A stretch of DNA of 24,907 nt, from positions 1 through 24,907 of the forward strand of contig JACAFA010000263.1 of assembly GCA_013388525.1 (NCBI GenBank), in the 5' to 3' direction. This document shows positions 8,889 to 15,843 of this stretch, piece by piece. The notes beneath the pieces were generated by a model, which had not been told where the DNA came from, did no database searches, and saw nothing but the letters and a program-made list of their open reading frames with translations. The translations under genes and the position numbers were made by a program. Position 1 is the stretch's first letter, and each line of letters starts with the position of its first letter. The stretch comes from Ignavibacteriaceae bacterium. Lineage in GTDB: Bacteria > Bacteroidota > Ignavibacteria > Ignavibacteriales > Ignavibacteriaceae.

Positions 8889-8963
8889 TTTGAGACTTTT
8901 TATCATCTTTTCCTTCTGAATTATTAATAATACATTTCATTAAAAAAATCATTCATAATTCAA

Positions 8964-10565
8964 ATGATTCCTCTGCACGTTCACTCAAATAATACTTTAT
9001 TAAACGGAACAATACCAATTGATAAACTTGTCAGGAGAGCTGCAGATTATAAGCTAAATTCATTAGCTTTAACTGATACTGACTCAATGCACGGGATTGT
9101 GGAATTTGCAAAGCTTGCAGCTAGCCAGAATATCAAACCAATCTTTGGCAGTCAGATTAGCTCAGTTGAAAATTCCGGTGACTATTTAATTCTTCTTGCA
9201 AGAAATAATGCTGGTTATTCAGAGCTGTGTAAAATTATAACATCCAGAAAACTTAACGATGATTTTTCCTTATCAGATCTTCTAAAAGAGAAGCTAAACA
9301 ATTTTTTTATACTGACTACATCTATCCAATTGCTTAAAGATGTGAAGTCCGGTGATAATATTTATCTCGAACTTATTGCTTCTGCAAAAGAAAAAAGAAA
9401 TAACAGAAACAGATTTCAATTTGCCCGGGAAAGAGGATTCAAATTTGTAGTTACAAACCCGGTTTATTTTTTGGAAAAGAAAGATTATCTGCTTTATAAA
9501 ACAGTAACTGCAATAAGGCTCAGAACGAACATAGATAATTTAAACGAAGATGATCTTGCCGATGAAGAATTTTATTTTAAATCACCCGATGCTGTTGATA
9601 ACGAATGGAGAAAAATTCCTGAAGCAATTCGTAATACTGAATACATTTCGGATCATTGTAATGTTGATTTAAAGCTGAACGAATATAAATTTCCGGTTTT
9701 CTCGACTCCTCCGAATATTTCAGCTGACACGATGTTATGGAATGAATCATTTAAAGGACTTGAAAAAAGGTTTACAATAGTCACTGAAGAAGCTAAAAAA
9801 AGATTAGAGATGGAACTTTTTGTTATAAGTGAAATGGGCTTTTCAAATTATTTTTTGATTGTCTGGGATATTGTTAACGAAGCAAAGAGAAGAGGAATGA
9901 TTACAATCGGCAGAGGTTCAGCAGCAAATAGTCTGGTTGCTTACTGTCTTGAAATAACCCAAATCGATCCGTTGAAACACAATTTGTATTTTGAAAGATT
10001 TTTGAATAAAGCCAGAAGTTCTCCACCGGACTTTGATATTGATTTCTCCTGGAAAGAGCGTGATGAAATTATAAAATATATTTTTGAAAAATATGGTTAC
10101 GAAAGAGTTGCAATGATATCAACTACTGTTACATTCAGAGCAAGATCTGCATTCAGGGAAGTGGCAAAAGCATTTGGTTTTACAAACGAAGAGATATCAA
10201 AGTTCAGTAAAAAAATTCCCTGGACAGACGCCGCCAATCTACCGATTATTGCTGAGCTTTTTCCTGAATCAAAAGGATTAAACTTTAAACAGGAACCCTG
10301 GAAAACAATTGTTAATATTGCTTCGCAGATTACGAGATTTCCCCGGCACATTTCAATTCATCCGGGGGGAATTGTAATAACTCCAACTAAAATTACTGAT
10401 TATGTTGCGCTGGAGTATGCAAAGAATAAAGGATTAGGATTAATAGTTACTCAACCTGATATGTATTCAATTGAAGATTTAGGTTTAATAAAAATTGATA
10501 TTCTCAGCCAGAGGTCGCTGGGTGTATTGAGAGATACGATGGAAAGTATAAAAAACGAAAACTGA
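8964..10565 (+). CDS. DnaE-like DNA polymerase III alpha relative, C-terminally truncated
   Basis: Related to the second, error-prone-type DnaE of Bacteroidota. The PHP domain (residues ~1-200) begins IPLHVHSNNTLLNG, but the usual LTDH motif reads LTDTDSMHG, so at least one metal ligand is lost. The palm follows with GRGSAANSLVAYCL, PPDFDIDF (Asp358 and Asp360) and IEDLGLIKIDILSQRSLG (Asp512). The chain stops 21 residues after Asp512. The fingers, HhH, OB and clamp-binding parts found in full proteins (about 1000-1150 aa) are missing. Only 3 bp separate its stop from the convergent gene, so no in-place remainder exists. It could be a degraded gene, half of a split polymerase, or a protein with another role. 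No clear Shine-Dalgarno is seen. Confidence 0.8.
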   Translation: MIPLHVHSNNTLLNGTIPIDKLVRRAADYKLNSLALTDTDSMHGIVEFAKLAASQNIKPIFGSQISSVENSGDYLILLARNNAGYSELCKIITSRKLNDDFSLSDLLKEKLNNFFILTTSIQLLKDVKSGDNIYLELIASAKEKRNNRNRFQFARERGFKFVVTNPVYFLEKKDYLLYKTVTAIRLRTNIDNLNEDDLADEEFYFKSPDAVDNEWRKIPEAIRNTEYISDHCNVDLKLNEYKFPVFSTPPNISADTMLWNESFKGLEKRFTIVTEEAKKRLEMELFVISEMGFSNYFLIVWDIVNEAKRRGMITIGRGSAANSLVAYCLEITQIDPLKHNLYFERFLNKARSSPPDFDIDFSWKERDEIIKYIFEKYGYERVAMISTTVTFRARSAFREVAKAFGFTNEEISKFSKKIPWTDAANLPIIAELFPESKGLNFKQEPWKTIVNIASQITRFPRHISIHPGGIVITPTKITDYVALEYAKNKGLGLIVTQPDMYSIEDLGLIKIDILSQRSLGVLRDTMESIKNEN

Positions 10566-10568
10566 GCT

Positions 10569-11018
10569 TTATTCCTTGCAAGACAGGGAAAGAAATTTAG
10601 AATCGAATTTAATAAGCAGTAATCCGACCAGAAGCAAACCAATGTTCTCCAGTATTTTCTGAATACCTACCTTTGTTCCACCAGCAGTTCCGAAACAGCC
10701 GCAATCAATATTCAAACCTCTTGCTACACTTATTCCAATCGCAATAATGAAAACCAGCAGCAGACCGCTTAGAATGACAGAATTTTCTTTTACAGAAACT
10801 CCAAATAATAGAAGAACACCAGCAACAAGTTCAACCCAGGAAATGGACAATGCAAGAAAGTTAATAAATACATCAGGCATTAGCTTGTAATTATAAATTG
10901 CCTTAGAAAAACTCAGCGGGTCAGATATTTTAGAAACAGCAGCATAAATAAATACAAATCCCAAAAACAATCTGAGCAGAAGTAATAAATATTTATTTCC
11001 AAAAATTTGTTTAATCAT
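10569..11018 (-). CDS. MauE/DoxX-like membrane protein
   Basis: A membrane protein of 149 aa with four predicted transmembrane segments: LLLLLRLFLGFVFIYAAVSK, VFINFLALSISWVELVAGVL, SVILSGLLLVFIIAIGIS and ILENIGLLLVGLLLI. The paired-cysteine motif IDCGCFGT between the last two is typical of MauE-like proteins linked to thiol-disulfide chemistry. I use the ATG at 11018. The longer frame starts at TTG (11063) inside the rhodanese gene and adds no membrane or motif sequence. The rhodanese stop ends 2 bp before this ATG, so translation is probably coupled, and no separate Shine-Dalgarno is visible. Pairing with a rhodanese suggests a role in periplasmic sulfur or redox handling (inference). Confidence 0.85.
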   Translation of the reverse strand: MIKQIFGNKYLLLLLRLFLGFVFIYAAVSKISDPLSFSKAIYNYKLMPDVFINFLALSISWVELVAGVLLLFGVSVKENSVILSGLLLVFIIAIGISVARGLNIDCGCFGTAGGTKVGIQKILENIGLLLVGLLLIKFDSKFLSLSCKE

Positions 11019-11020
11019 AT

Positions 11021-11677
11021 TTATTGAGCAGATTTTTCTGTTGGATAATTTGCATTTAACCAATCATTCCAGCCACCGAAGAAAACATAAACCTGCTTAT
11101 AACCTTTCTCGAAAAGTAAATTAGCAAGAAGATGACTTAAGTCGCAATCAGTACCTCCGCAATAAACCACAACCGGCTTATCTTTAGATAACTTTTCAAG
11201 TTTGTGCTTGTGATTTTCAAAATCATCAAAAGGAATATTTACAGATTTAGAAATGTGACCAGCGATATAATCTGCTTCATCTCTTGCGTCAATAAACGTA
11301 ACAGATTTATTATATAATAAGTAAGCTTGCTCGGGAGTAATGGCTTGCGGTTCAATAAATGAGAGCGTTTCTTTTATTTCTTCTTCAGAGTTTTTTGGTT
11401 TATCAGGACCTGATTTGATTACTTGAGTATTTTTTTCTTCTGATTGATCTTCGGAAATATTCTGTGTTGTATTATTTTCAGAATCCGCAATCAATGAAAA
11501 ATCTTCAATAGATTTCAGATCCTCTTCATTCAGATTCATAAAAAGAGAATAAGGAGCCCATTGCAATTCAAGTTTTTCTCTTATTAGTGGAATTCCTGCC
11601 GGATTGAAATAGTTAAATATCAATCCGAGAAATGTACCTGAGATTATTATTACAAATATTTTCTTATAGTTTAAGAT
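11021..11677 (-). CDS. Membrane-anchored rhodanese-domain protein
   Basis: Sulfurtransferase-fold protein with an N-terminal membrane segment (IFVIIISGTFLGLIFNYF), an acidic low-complexity linker (SENNTTQNISEDQSEEKN) and a C-terminal rhodanese domain. That domain contains VTFIDARDEADYIAGHI, the active loop VVYCGGTDC (nucleophile Cys) and FFGGWNDWL. The longest frame begins inside tRNA-Leu (MAELVDALDSKSS...), a known false N-terminus. Between the tRNA and the membrane segment there is no ATG, GTG or TTG in frame. A clear AAGGA (11685-11689) lies 7 nt before an ATC codon (11675-11677), which I take as a provisional start. The next standard start, TTG at 11621-11623, falls inside the membrane segment. 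It is probably an operon with the MauE-like gene. Confidence 0.8.
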   Translation of the reverse strand: MLNYKKIFVIIISGTFLGLIFNYFNPAGIPLIREKLELQWAPYSLFMNLNEEDLKSIEDFSLIADSENNTTQNISEDQSEEKNTQVIKSGPDKPKNSEEEIKETLSFIEPQAITPEQAYLLYNKSVTFIDARDEADYIAGHISKSVNIPFDDFENHKHKLEKLSKDKPVVVYCGGTDCDLSHLLANLLFEKGYKQVYVFFGGWNDWLNANYPTEKSAQ

Positions 11678-11684
11678 TTTGGTT

Positions 11685-11689
11685 TCCTT
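11685..11689 (-). promoter_or_regulatory. Shine-Dalgarno that points to a non-ATG start
   Basis: AAGGA on the minus strand is spaced 7 nt before ATC at 11675-11677. It is one of the better ribosome-binding sites in the window, yet no ATG, GTG or TTG lies at proper distance in the rhodanese frame. Confidence 0.55.
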
Positions 11690-11694
11690 AATAT

Positions 11695-11721
11695 AAATTA
11701 AAACCCTCCTCAAGAGGGTTT
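11695..11721 (-). terminator. Rho-independent terminator after tRNA-Leu
   Basis: A perfect 8-bp stem AAACCCTC/GAGGGTTT (11701-11721) with a 5-nt loop is followed on the minus strand by TTAATTT. It begins 6 bp past the tRNA 3' end and lies immediately upstream of the rhodanese ribosome-binding site. It should end tRNA transcription and may limit read-through into the rhodanese gene. Confidence 0.75.
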
Positions 11722-11726
11722 GTAAG

Positions 11727-11812
11727 TACCGAAGGCCGGACTCGAACCGGCACATGGGGTAAGCCATACTGGATTTTGAGTCCAGCGCGTCTACCAATTC
11801 CGCCACTTCGGC
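11727..11812 (-). tRNA. tRNA-Leu (anticodon CAA)
   Basis: An 86-nt class II tRNA on the minus strand. The acceptor GCCGAAG pairs with CTTCGGT (one G-U) and is followed by discriminator A. The D arm is TGGCGGAATTGGTAGACGC. The anticodon stem-loop CTGGA-CTCAAAA-TCCAG gives anticodon CAA, reading TTG. A long variable arm and a normal T arm (GGTTCGAGTCC) follow. No CCA is encoded. A fossil of its 5' half lies at 12056-12131. Confidence 0.97.
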
Positions 11813-11817
11813 TTTAA

Positions 11818-12051
11818 TTAATTTTTTTTTAAGAACTCTTTCCCTACACCCGACTTGAAATATTTTTCTCTAATCCGTGCATCGTTTCTTGTCAGCTGAC
11901 CTTCTTTATAAATAAGTTCAAATGGTCTGTATGGTTTTGTTGTTTTTTCTCAACCATCGTTTTGTCTTTTTAAGCAGTCAACAAGATCGGCTGTCATTCC
12001 AACATAAATGTAATTATTCACTTTACTTTTTATTGCATATACCATGTACAT
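11818..12051 (-). pseudogene. Small GIY-YIG endonuclease, inactivated
   Basis: Reading from the ATG at 12051 gives MYMVYAIKSKVNNYIYVGMT, the paired motifs of the GIY-YIG nuclease fold (VYAI and YVG). The frame meets TGA at 11950-11952, then continues with family-like sequence (EKTTKPYRPFELIYKE, ARIREKYFKSGVGKEFL) to a TAA at 11818-11820. The total is 77 codons, the normal size for these single-domain proteins. Where related proteins have a catalytic Arg followed by a conserved His ('DLxxRLxxHN'), this one reads DLVDCLKRQN, so both residues are changed. The gene lies between a tRNA-Leu 5' fossil and the intact tRNA-Leu, all in one orientation. It looks like a tRNA-associated insertion that has decayed. 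Confidence 0.85.
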
Positions 12052-12069
12052 ATGATTGAGTCCAGCGCG

Positions 12070-12088
12070 ACTGCCTGCAGCAGGCAGG
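12070..12088. repeat. Palindromic insertion in tRNA-Leu fossil (1)
   Basis: The core is CTGCCTGC-A-GCAGGCAG, two perfect 8-bp arms around one base. Comparison with tRNA-Leu places the insertion between bases equivalent to 11789 and 11790, with one G ambiguous at the edge. Confidence 0.75.
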
Positions 12089-12097
12089 TCTACCAAT

Positions 12098-12117
12098 CTA
12101 CCTGTCGGAAGACAGAT
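12098..12117. repeat. Palindromic insertion in tRNA-Leu fossil (2)
   Basis: The core is CTGTC-GGAA-GACAG. Comparison with tRNA-Leu gives an extra 20 nt after CCAAT. AT occurs on both sides, which fits an 18-bp insert plus a 2-bp AT target duplication or a sliding boundary. Confidence 0.65.
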
Positions 12118-12131
12118 TCCGCAACTACGGC

Positions 12132-12677
12132 AACAACAAAAATTTATAGAACAATAGTCAATATCTGACAAAATTATTTCAATCAACTATCCCAATTAAG
12201 TATAAACGAAAACGGGATTCGACACTTCAGCAATCCATCAAAAGATAGAGTCTACACTTTTACTGTATATCGACTTTCGCAGGTTAATCTTTTAATCAGA
12301 CTAATTGGGTTTTGCTTCAGTATTAAAACGTAAACTGTATAAATAAAACTATGAAAAATTACAAAACTTTATTTAGGCAAACAATTTACATTTTGAGACA
12401 TAGCAACATACTTTTGAACTTAGTTGAATTTTTATGAAACTTTTACTTGACATTTAGAAAAATATAATGCTTTTTTCAGATGATGATTTTTCTTCTTCAT
12501 TAACTGAAGGATTAAAACTCATATTTCCTGATTTGTGCGCAATCAGTTTCAAAGATTATTATTGTTTTAAACCAGGTGATTCTGGCTTAAATCTATATAA
12601 TCTTTTTAAAGTAATATTTTTAATTGTGGGGTACTATCTATTCAGCTGTCGTTATTCTCAAATAAATTATAACCTTT
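12132..12677. other. Intergenic region without a supported gene
   Basis: About 550 bp of AT-rich sequence. An 8-bp inverted pair (CCCAATTA at 12191-12198 and TAATTGGG at 12302-12309) is spaced by 103 nt. A 99-codon frame beginning at 12467 overlaps the next real gene and has no recognisable motif, so I do not call it. TTGACA (12447) and TATAAT (12463) occur but only 10 bp apart. The promoter of the following gene must lie here but is not identified. Confidence 0.5.
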
Positions 12678-14150
12678 ATGAAATTATTTTCAAAAATCTT
12701 TTTGATATGTTTAGCATTTGCTGGTATCAGCTTATCACAAAATCAACACACTATTATGACCTATAATGTTCTAAATTTAGTATTAACCGATACTACAGTG
12801 CGTAATCCATACTTCAGAACAATCTTTTCCAATATTCAACCCGATATTTTAATCTGCCAGGAGATGACTTCACAAACAGGTGTAAATGGTTTTCTTGTAA
12901 GAGTACTGAACAAAGTTTCCAGTGGTTATGCTGCCGGAACTTTCATCAATGGATTTGATTCTGATAATGCACTCTATTATAAAACAAATGTTTTTACATT
13001 TCTGAGTAATACACCATTACAAACTGCGCTTCGTGATATAAATGAATTCAGACTTCGACATAATGTTACCGGTGATACAATTATTATCTATTCAGTTCAT
13101 CTTAAAGCAGGCGACTCCAGTGCTGATAGTATTCAACGGGCAGCAGAGATTGATAGTTTAAGGAAAAGAACAAATTCACTTCCACCAAATTCAAATTTTA
13201 TTGTGGTCGGAGATTTCAACATTTACAATTCAAATGAATTAGCGTTTCAAAAACTTCTGAACCAATCACAAAGTGGTTACTTCATTGATCCATTGAATCT
13301 TATCGGAAATTGGTCGCTTGGAACTTTTGCACCTTATCATACACAGTCAACAAGGATCAGAAACTTTGGTGGTGGTGCAACTGGCGGATTAGACGATCGT
13401 TTTGATATGATACTGATGTCAAATTCAGTTTTAACTTCCGGTGGAATAACTTTTAATCCGGGTTCTTACGTAACCTACGGTAACGATGGAAATCATTATA
13501 ACGATTCCATTAACCAGCCACCAAACACTGTTGTAAGTCAACAAATTGCAGATGCATTGCATTATGCTTCAGACCATCTTCCTGTTTATGCAACTTTTAG
13601 TTTTGATTTGGATTATGTTGAATTGACTTCTGTTACAGCACTTATTGAGGGATTTTATAATGGTTCAACAATGAAATCTGATACGGTTGTTATAGAGTTG
13701 CGTAATTCTTTTGCGCCTTATCCGTTAGTTGATCAGGCAAAAGTATTTTTAAATAGCAGCGGGCAAGGTTCGGCTAAGTTTTACAACGCGGAGAATGGGC
13801 TTCCATATTATATTGTATTAAAACATCGAAATGCAATCGAGACCTGGAGTGCAACTCCCCAAACTTTCACAGCAAATACATTGAGTTATGATTTCACTAC
13901 AGGTTCAGACAAAGCATACGGAAATAATTTAAAACTAGTAGGAACAAAGTGGTGTATTTATGGAGGAGATGTTAATCAGGATGGATTTGTTGAGACAGCA
14001 GATGTGAACCTGGTATTTACAGATAATGTAAATGGAACAACAGGATATAATTCAACTGATCTTAACGGAGATATGTTTACGGAGATAGAAGATTTAAATA
14101 TAGTTTTCAGAAACAATGTTCTTGGAGTTCACAAACTGACTCCGCCATAA
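12678..14150 (+). CDS. Secreted EEP-fold nuclease/phosphatase with dockerin-like C-terminus
   Basis: Exported protein of 490 aa. The signal peptide is MKLFSKIFLICLAFAGISLS. An endonuclease/exonuclease/phosphatase domain occupies about residues 23-310, with TYNVLN (Asn30), ICQEM (Glu62), YSVHLKAG, VVGDFNI (Asp179, Asn181) and SDHLP (Asp299, His300). All expected catalytic positions are present. The substrate could be extracellular DNA or a phosphodiester or phospholipid; the fold does not decide. From residue 314 comes the shared C-terminal module, with calcium-type loops at 431-442 and 461-472. No Shine-Dalgarno is seen at the ATG. It is first of five co-oriented secreted-protein genes, 113 bp before the next. 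Confidence 0.9.
   Translation: MKLFSKIFLICLAFAGISLSQNQHTIMTYNVLNLVLTDTTVRNPYFRTIFSNIQPDILICQEMTSQTGVNGFLVRVLNKVSSGYAAGTFINGFDSDNALYYKTNVFTFLSNTPLQTALRDINEFRLRHNVTGDTIIIYSVHLKAGDSSADSIQRAAEIDSLRKRTNSLPPNSNFIVVGDFNIYNSNELAFQKLLNQSQSGYFIDPLNLIGNWSLGTFAPYHTQSTRIRNFGGGATGGLDDRFDMILMSNSVLTSGGITFNPGSYVTYGNDGNHYNDSINQPPNTVVSQQIADALHYASDHLPVYATFSFDLDYVELTSVTALIEGFYNGSTMKSDTVVIELRNSFAPYPLVDQAKVFLNSSGQGSAKFYNAENGLPYYIVLKHRNAIETWSATPQTFTANTLSYDFTTGSDKAYGNNLKLVGTKWCIYGGDVNQDGFVETADVNLVFTDNVNGTTGYNSTDLNGDMFTEIEDLNIVFRNNVLGVHKLTPP
13617..14147 (+). repeat. C-terminal dockerin-like module, copy A
   Basis: Encodes residues 314-490. It has a beta-sandwich-like half (VELTSVTALIEGFYNG to PYYIVLKHRNAIETWSA) and two DxNxD loops (DVNQDGFVETAD, DLNGDMFTEIED). 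The first half differs most from copies B and C; the second half is nearly the same in all four copies. Confidence 0.9.
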
Positions 14151-14263
14151 TTTCTATAGTTAATAAGAAAATAATTAAAGTAACAGTGATCACAGTAATA
14201 CACAAAGAAAATATTTGTGCAAATTGTTTTTCAATTATAACGAATTAATATTTAGTAAAAATT

Positions 14264-15781
14264 ATGAAATACATCTGTACACTTATTTTCATTTTTCACT
14301 TTGCAATTGCAGTCCCCGGACAAGCACCATATCAATGGGTTTTAAAACAATCAGGTAGCAGTTTAGGTGGTCCGATTGATTATAATGTGAATAACACTAA
14401 TATTATTTACTATGGATCAAACAATACAATATTTAAAAGTACTGACAGGGGCGAAACTTTTTTCATTACCGGTATTGCTGTTCCGGGTGCAACCAAAATA
14501 AAAGCAATTATTCTTGACGATAATAATCCGGGAGTTTTCATTGTTGCTATAGAATCTTCACCAAACGATAAGATTTATAAAACAACAAATGATGGTGCCA
14601 GCTGGATTTTGACATTAGATGAAGGTCAGATGTCATATTTTGGAATTCCGATTACTCAGGATCCCTCAAATCCTAATACGATATTTACAATGATAGGTGT
14701 AAACTTTAAAAAATCTACTGATTTCGGCAGCACCTGGTCAACCATTTCAAGTAGCTTCGGACCGGTTTCAGCACCATGTGATATTGAAGTATTTCCAGAT
14801 ACAAATATTATACTCATTGGAGATAATGGAACAGGAATATTTAAAAGCACAGATTATGGAGTGTCGTGGTCACAAAAATATTTTACCAGTGGTGAGATAC
14901 CAACTATTTCGGTAGATTACACTAATCCTGGAATTGCCTGGGCAACCAAATGGAGCGGCGGCGGTGGTTTATTAAAATCAACTGACTATGGAGAAACCTG
15001 GGTAGCACAACCAACATTTTCCAATATCAATATGTGGGGTGTGCATGTTCAACCCACAGATGGTAATATTATTTTAGTAAACAGCTATTCAACCGCACCG
15101 GGTAGCTGGAGATCAATAAATGGTGGATTAACATGGACACCTATCTCAATTCCATCAACAGGTTATCAGGTTGTATCTGTAGATTCAACTACTCAATTTG
15201 CGGCGCAAGGAAATGGTTTCTATAAACTTGACTCTGATTTTTTCAATACCTTTGAACTAACTTCATTCAAAGCATTGATAGAAGGATTTTATAACGGCAC
15301 ATCCACAGTTTCAGATACAGTTACAGTAGAACTTCATAATACAATTTCTCCATATAGCTTAGTTGATCAGACAAAAATATTATTAGACAATGACGGACAG
15401 GGAACAGGAAGATTTTATAATGCAGTCAACGGGACACCTTATTATATAGTTGTAAAACACCGCAACGCAGTAGAAACCTGGAGTGCATTGCCGCAAACTT
15501 TTACAGCAAATACATTAACTTATGATTTCACAACAGGTTCAGACAAAGCATATGGAAATAATTTAAAACTAGTAGGAACAAAGTGGTGCATTTATGGAGG
15601 AGATGTTAATCAGGATGGATTTGTTGAGACAGCAGATGTGAATATGGTATTTACGGATAATGTAAATGGAACAACAGGATATATTTCAACCGACCTGAAC
15701 AGTGATATGTTCACAGAGATAGAAGATTTAAATATAGTATTTACAAATAATGTTCTCGGAGTGCAATCTATAAGACCTTAG
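14264..15781 (+). CDS. Secreted Asp-box beta-propeller with dockerin-like C-terminus
   Basis: Exported protein of 505 aa. The signal peptide is MKYICTLIFIFHFAIAVPGQ. The body (about 20-325) is a series of BNR/Asp-box-like repeats, each a beta-hairpin with an S/T-x-D/N-x-G-x-T/S-W core. Examples are KSTDRGETF, KTTNDGASW, KSTDFGSTW, KSTDYGVSW, KSTDYGETW and RSINGGLTW. Such repeats occur in sialidases, Ycf48-like propellers and xyloglucanase-like proteins. No sialidase Arg triad or glycosidase acid is evident, so binding rather than catalysis is as likely. The shared C-terminal module starts at residue 330. The next gene follows after 62 bp. Confidence 0.85.
   Translation: MKYICTLIFIFHFAIAVPGQAPYQWVLKQSGSSLGGPIDYNVNNTNIIYYGSNNTIFKSTDRGETFFITGIAVPGATKIKAIILDDNNPGVFIVAIESSPNDKIYKTTNDGASWILTLDEGQMSYFGIPITQDPSNPNTIFTMIGVNFKKSTDFGSTWSTISSSFGPVSAPCDIEVFPDTNIILIGDNGTGIFKSTDYGVSWSQKYFTSGEIPTISVDYTNPGIAWATKWSGGGGLLKSTDYGETWVAQPTFSNINMWGVHVQPTDGNIILVNSYSTAPGSWRSINGGLTWTPISIPSTGYQVVSVDSTTQFAAQGNGFYKLDSDFFNTFELTSFKALIEGFYNGTSTVSDTVTVELHNTISPYSLVDQTKILLDNDGQGTGRFYNAVNGTPYYIVVKHRNAVETWSALPQTFTANTLTYDFTTGSDKAYGNNLKLVGTKWCIYGGDVNQDGFVETADVNMVFTDNVNGTTGYISTDLNSDMFTEIEDLNIVFTNNVLGVQSIRP
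15251..15778 (+). repeat. C-terminal dockerin-like module, copy B
   Basis: Encodes residues 330-505. Its first half is almost base-for-base the same as copy C, including silent positions. The second loop is DLNSDMFTEIED, where other copies have DLNGDM, and loop 1 is followed by NMVF rather than NLVF. Confidence 0.9.
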
Positions 15782-15843
15782 AAATTATTACTGAATCATT
15801 TTTATAGAATGATCTTAATTATTTAAACAAATGCATTTATAAA

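Larger units (their letters stand above)
12056..12131 (-). other. tRNA-Leu 5'-half fossil with two insertions
   Basis: The segment matches the 5' half of the neighbouring tRNA-Leu(CAA), from the first base through the anticodon CAA. The match ends there at 12056, in the anticodon loop. Two blocks absent from the tRNA interrupt it: 12070-12088 and 12098-12117. Two base changes lie in the acceptor/D region. It cannot make a tRNA. Confidence 0.85.

Noticed and set aside
10560..11063. Frameshift hiding the rest of the DnaE-like gene
   Set aside because: The sequence beyond the stop encodes a well-formed MauE/DoxX protein on the other strand and no polymerase-like residues in any plus frame.
11678..11806. 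N-terminal extension of the rhodanese frame beginning MAELVDALDSKSS
   Set aside because: This is translation of tRNA-Leu itself, a well-known annotation artefact.
12052..12186. N-terminal extension of the GIY-YIG frame (MIEIILSDIDYCS...)
   Set aside because: It translates the tRNA-Leu fossil and its palindromes; the real GIY-YIG start is the ATG at 12051.
12447..12468. TTGACA and TATAAT pair as a sigma70 promoter
   Set aside because: The spacing is only 10 bp; a working pair needs about 17.
12467..12766. 99-codon frame ahead of the nuclease gene
   Set aside because: It overlaps the well-supported signal peptide of the 12678 gene in another frame and shows no domain or ribosome-binding site.
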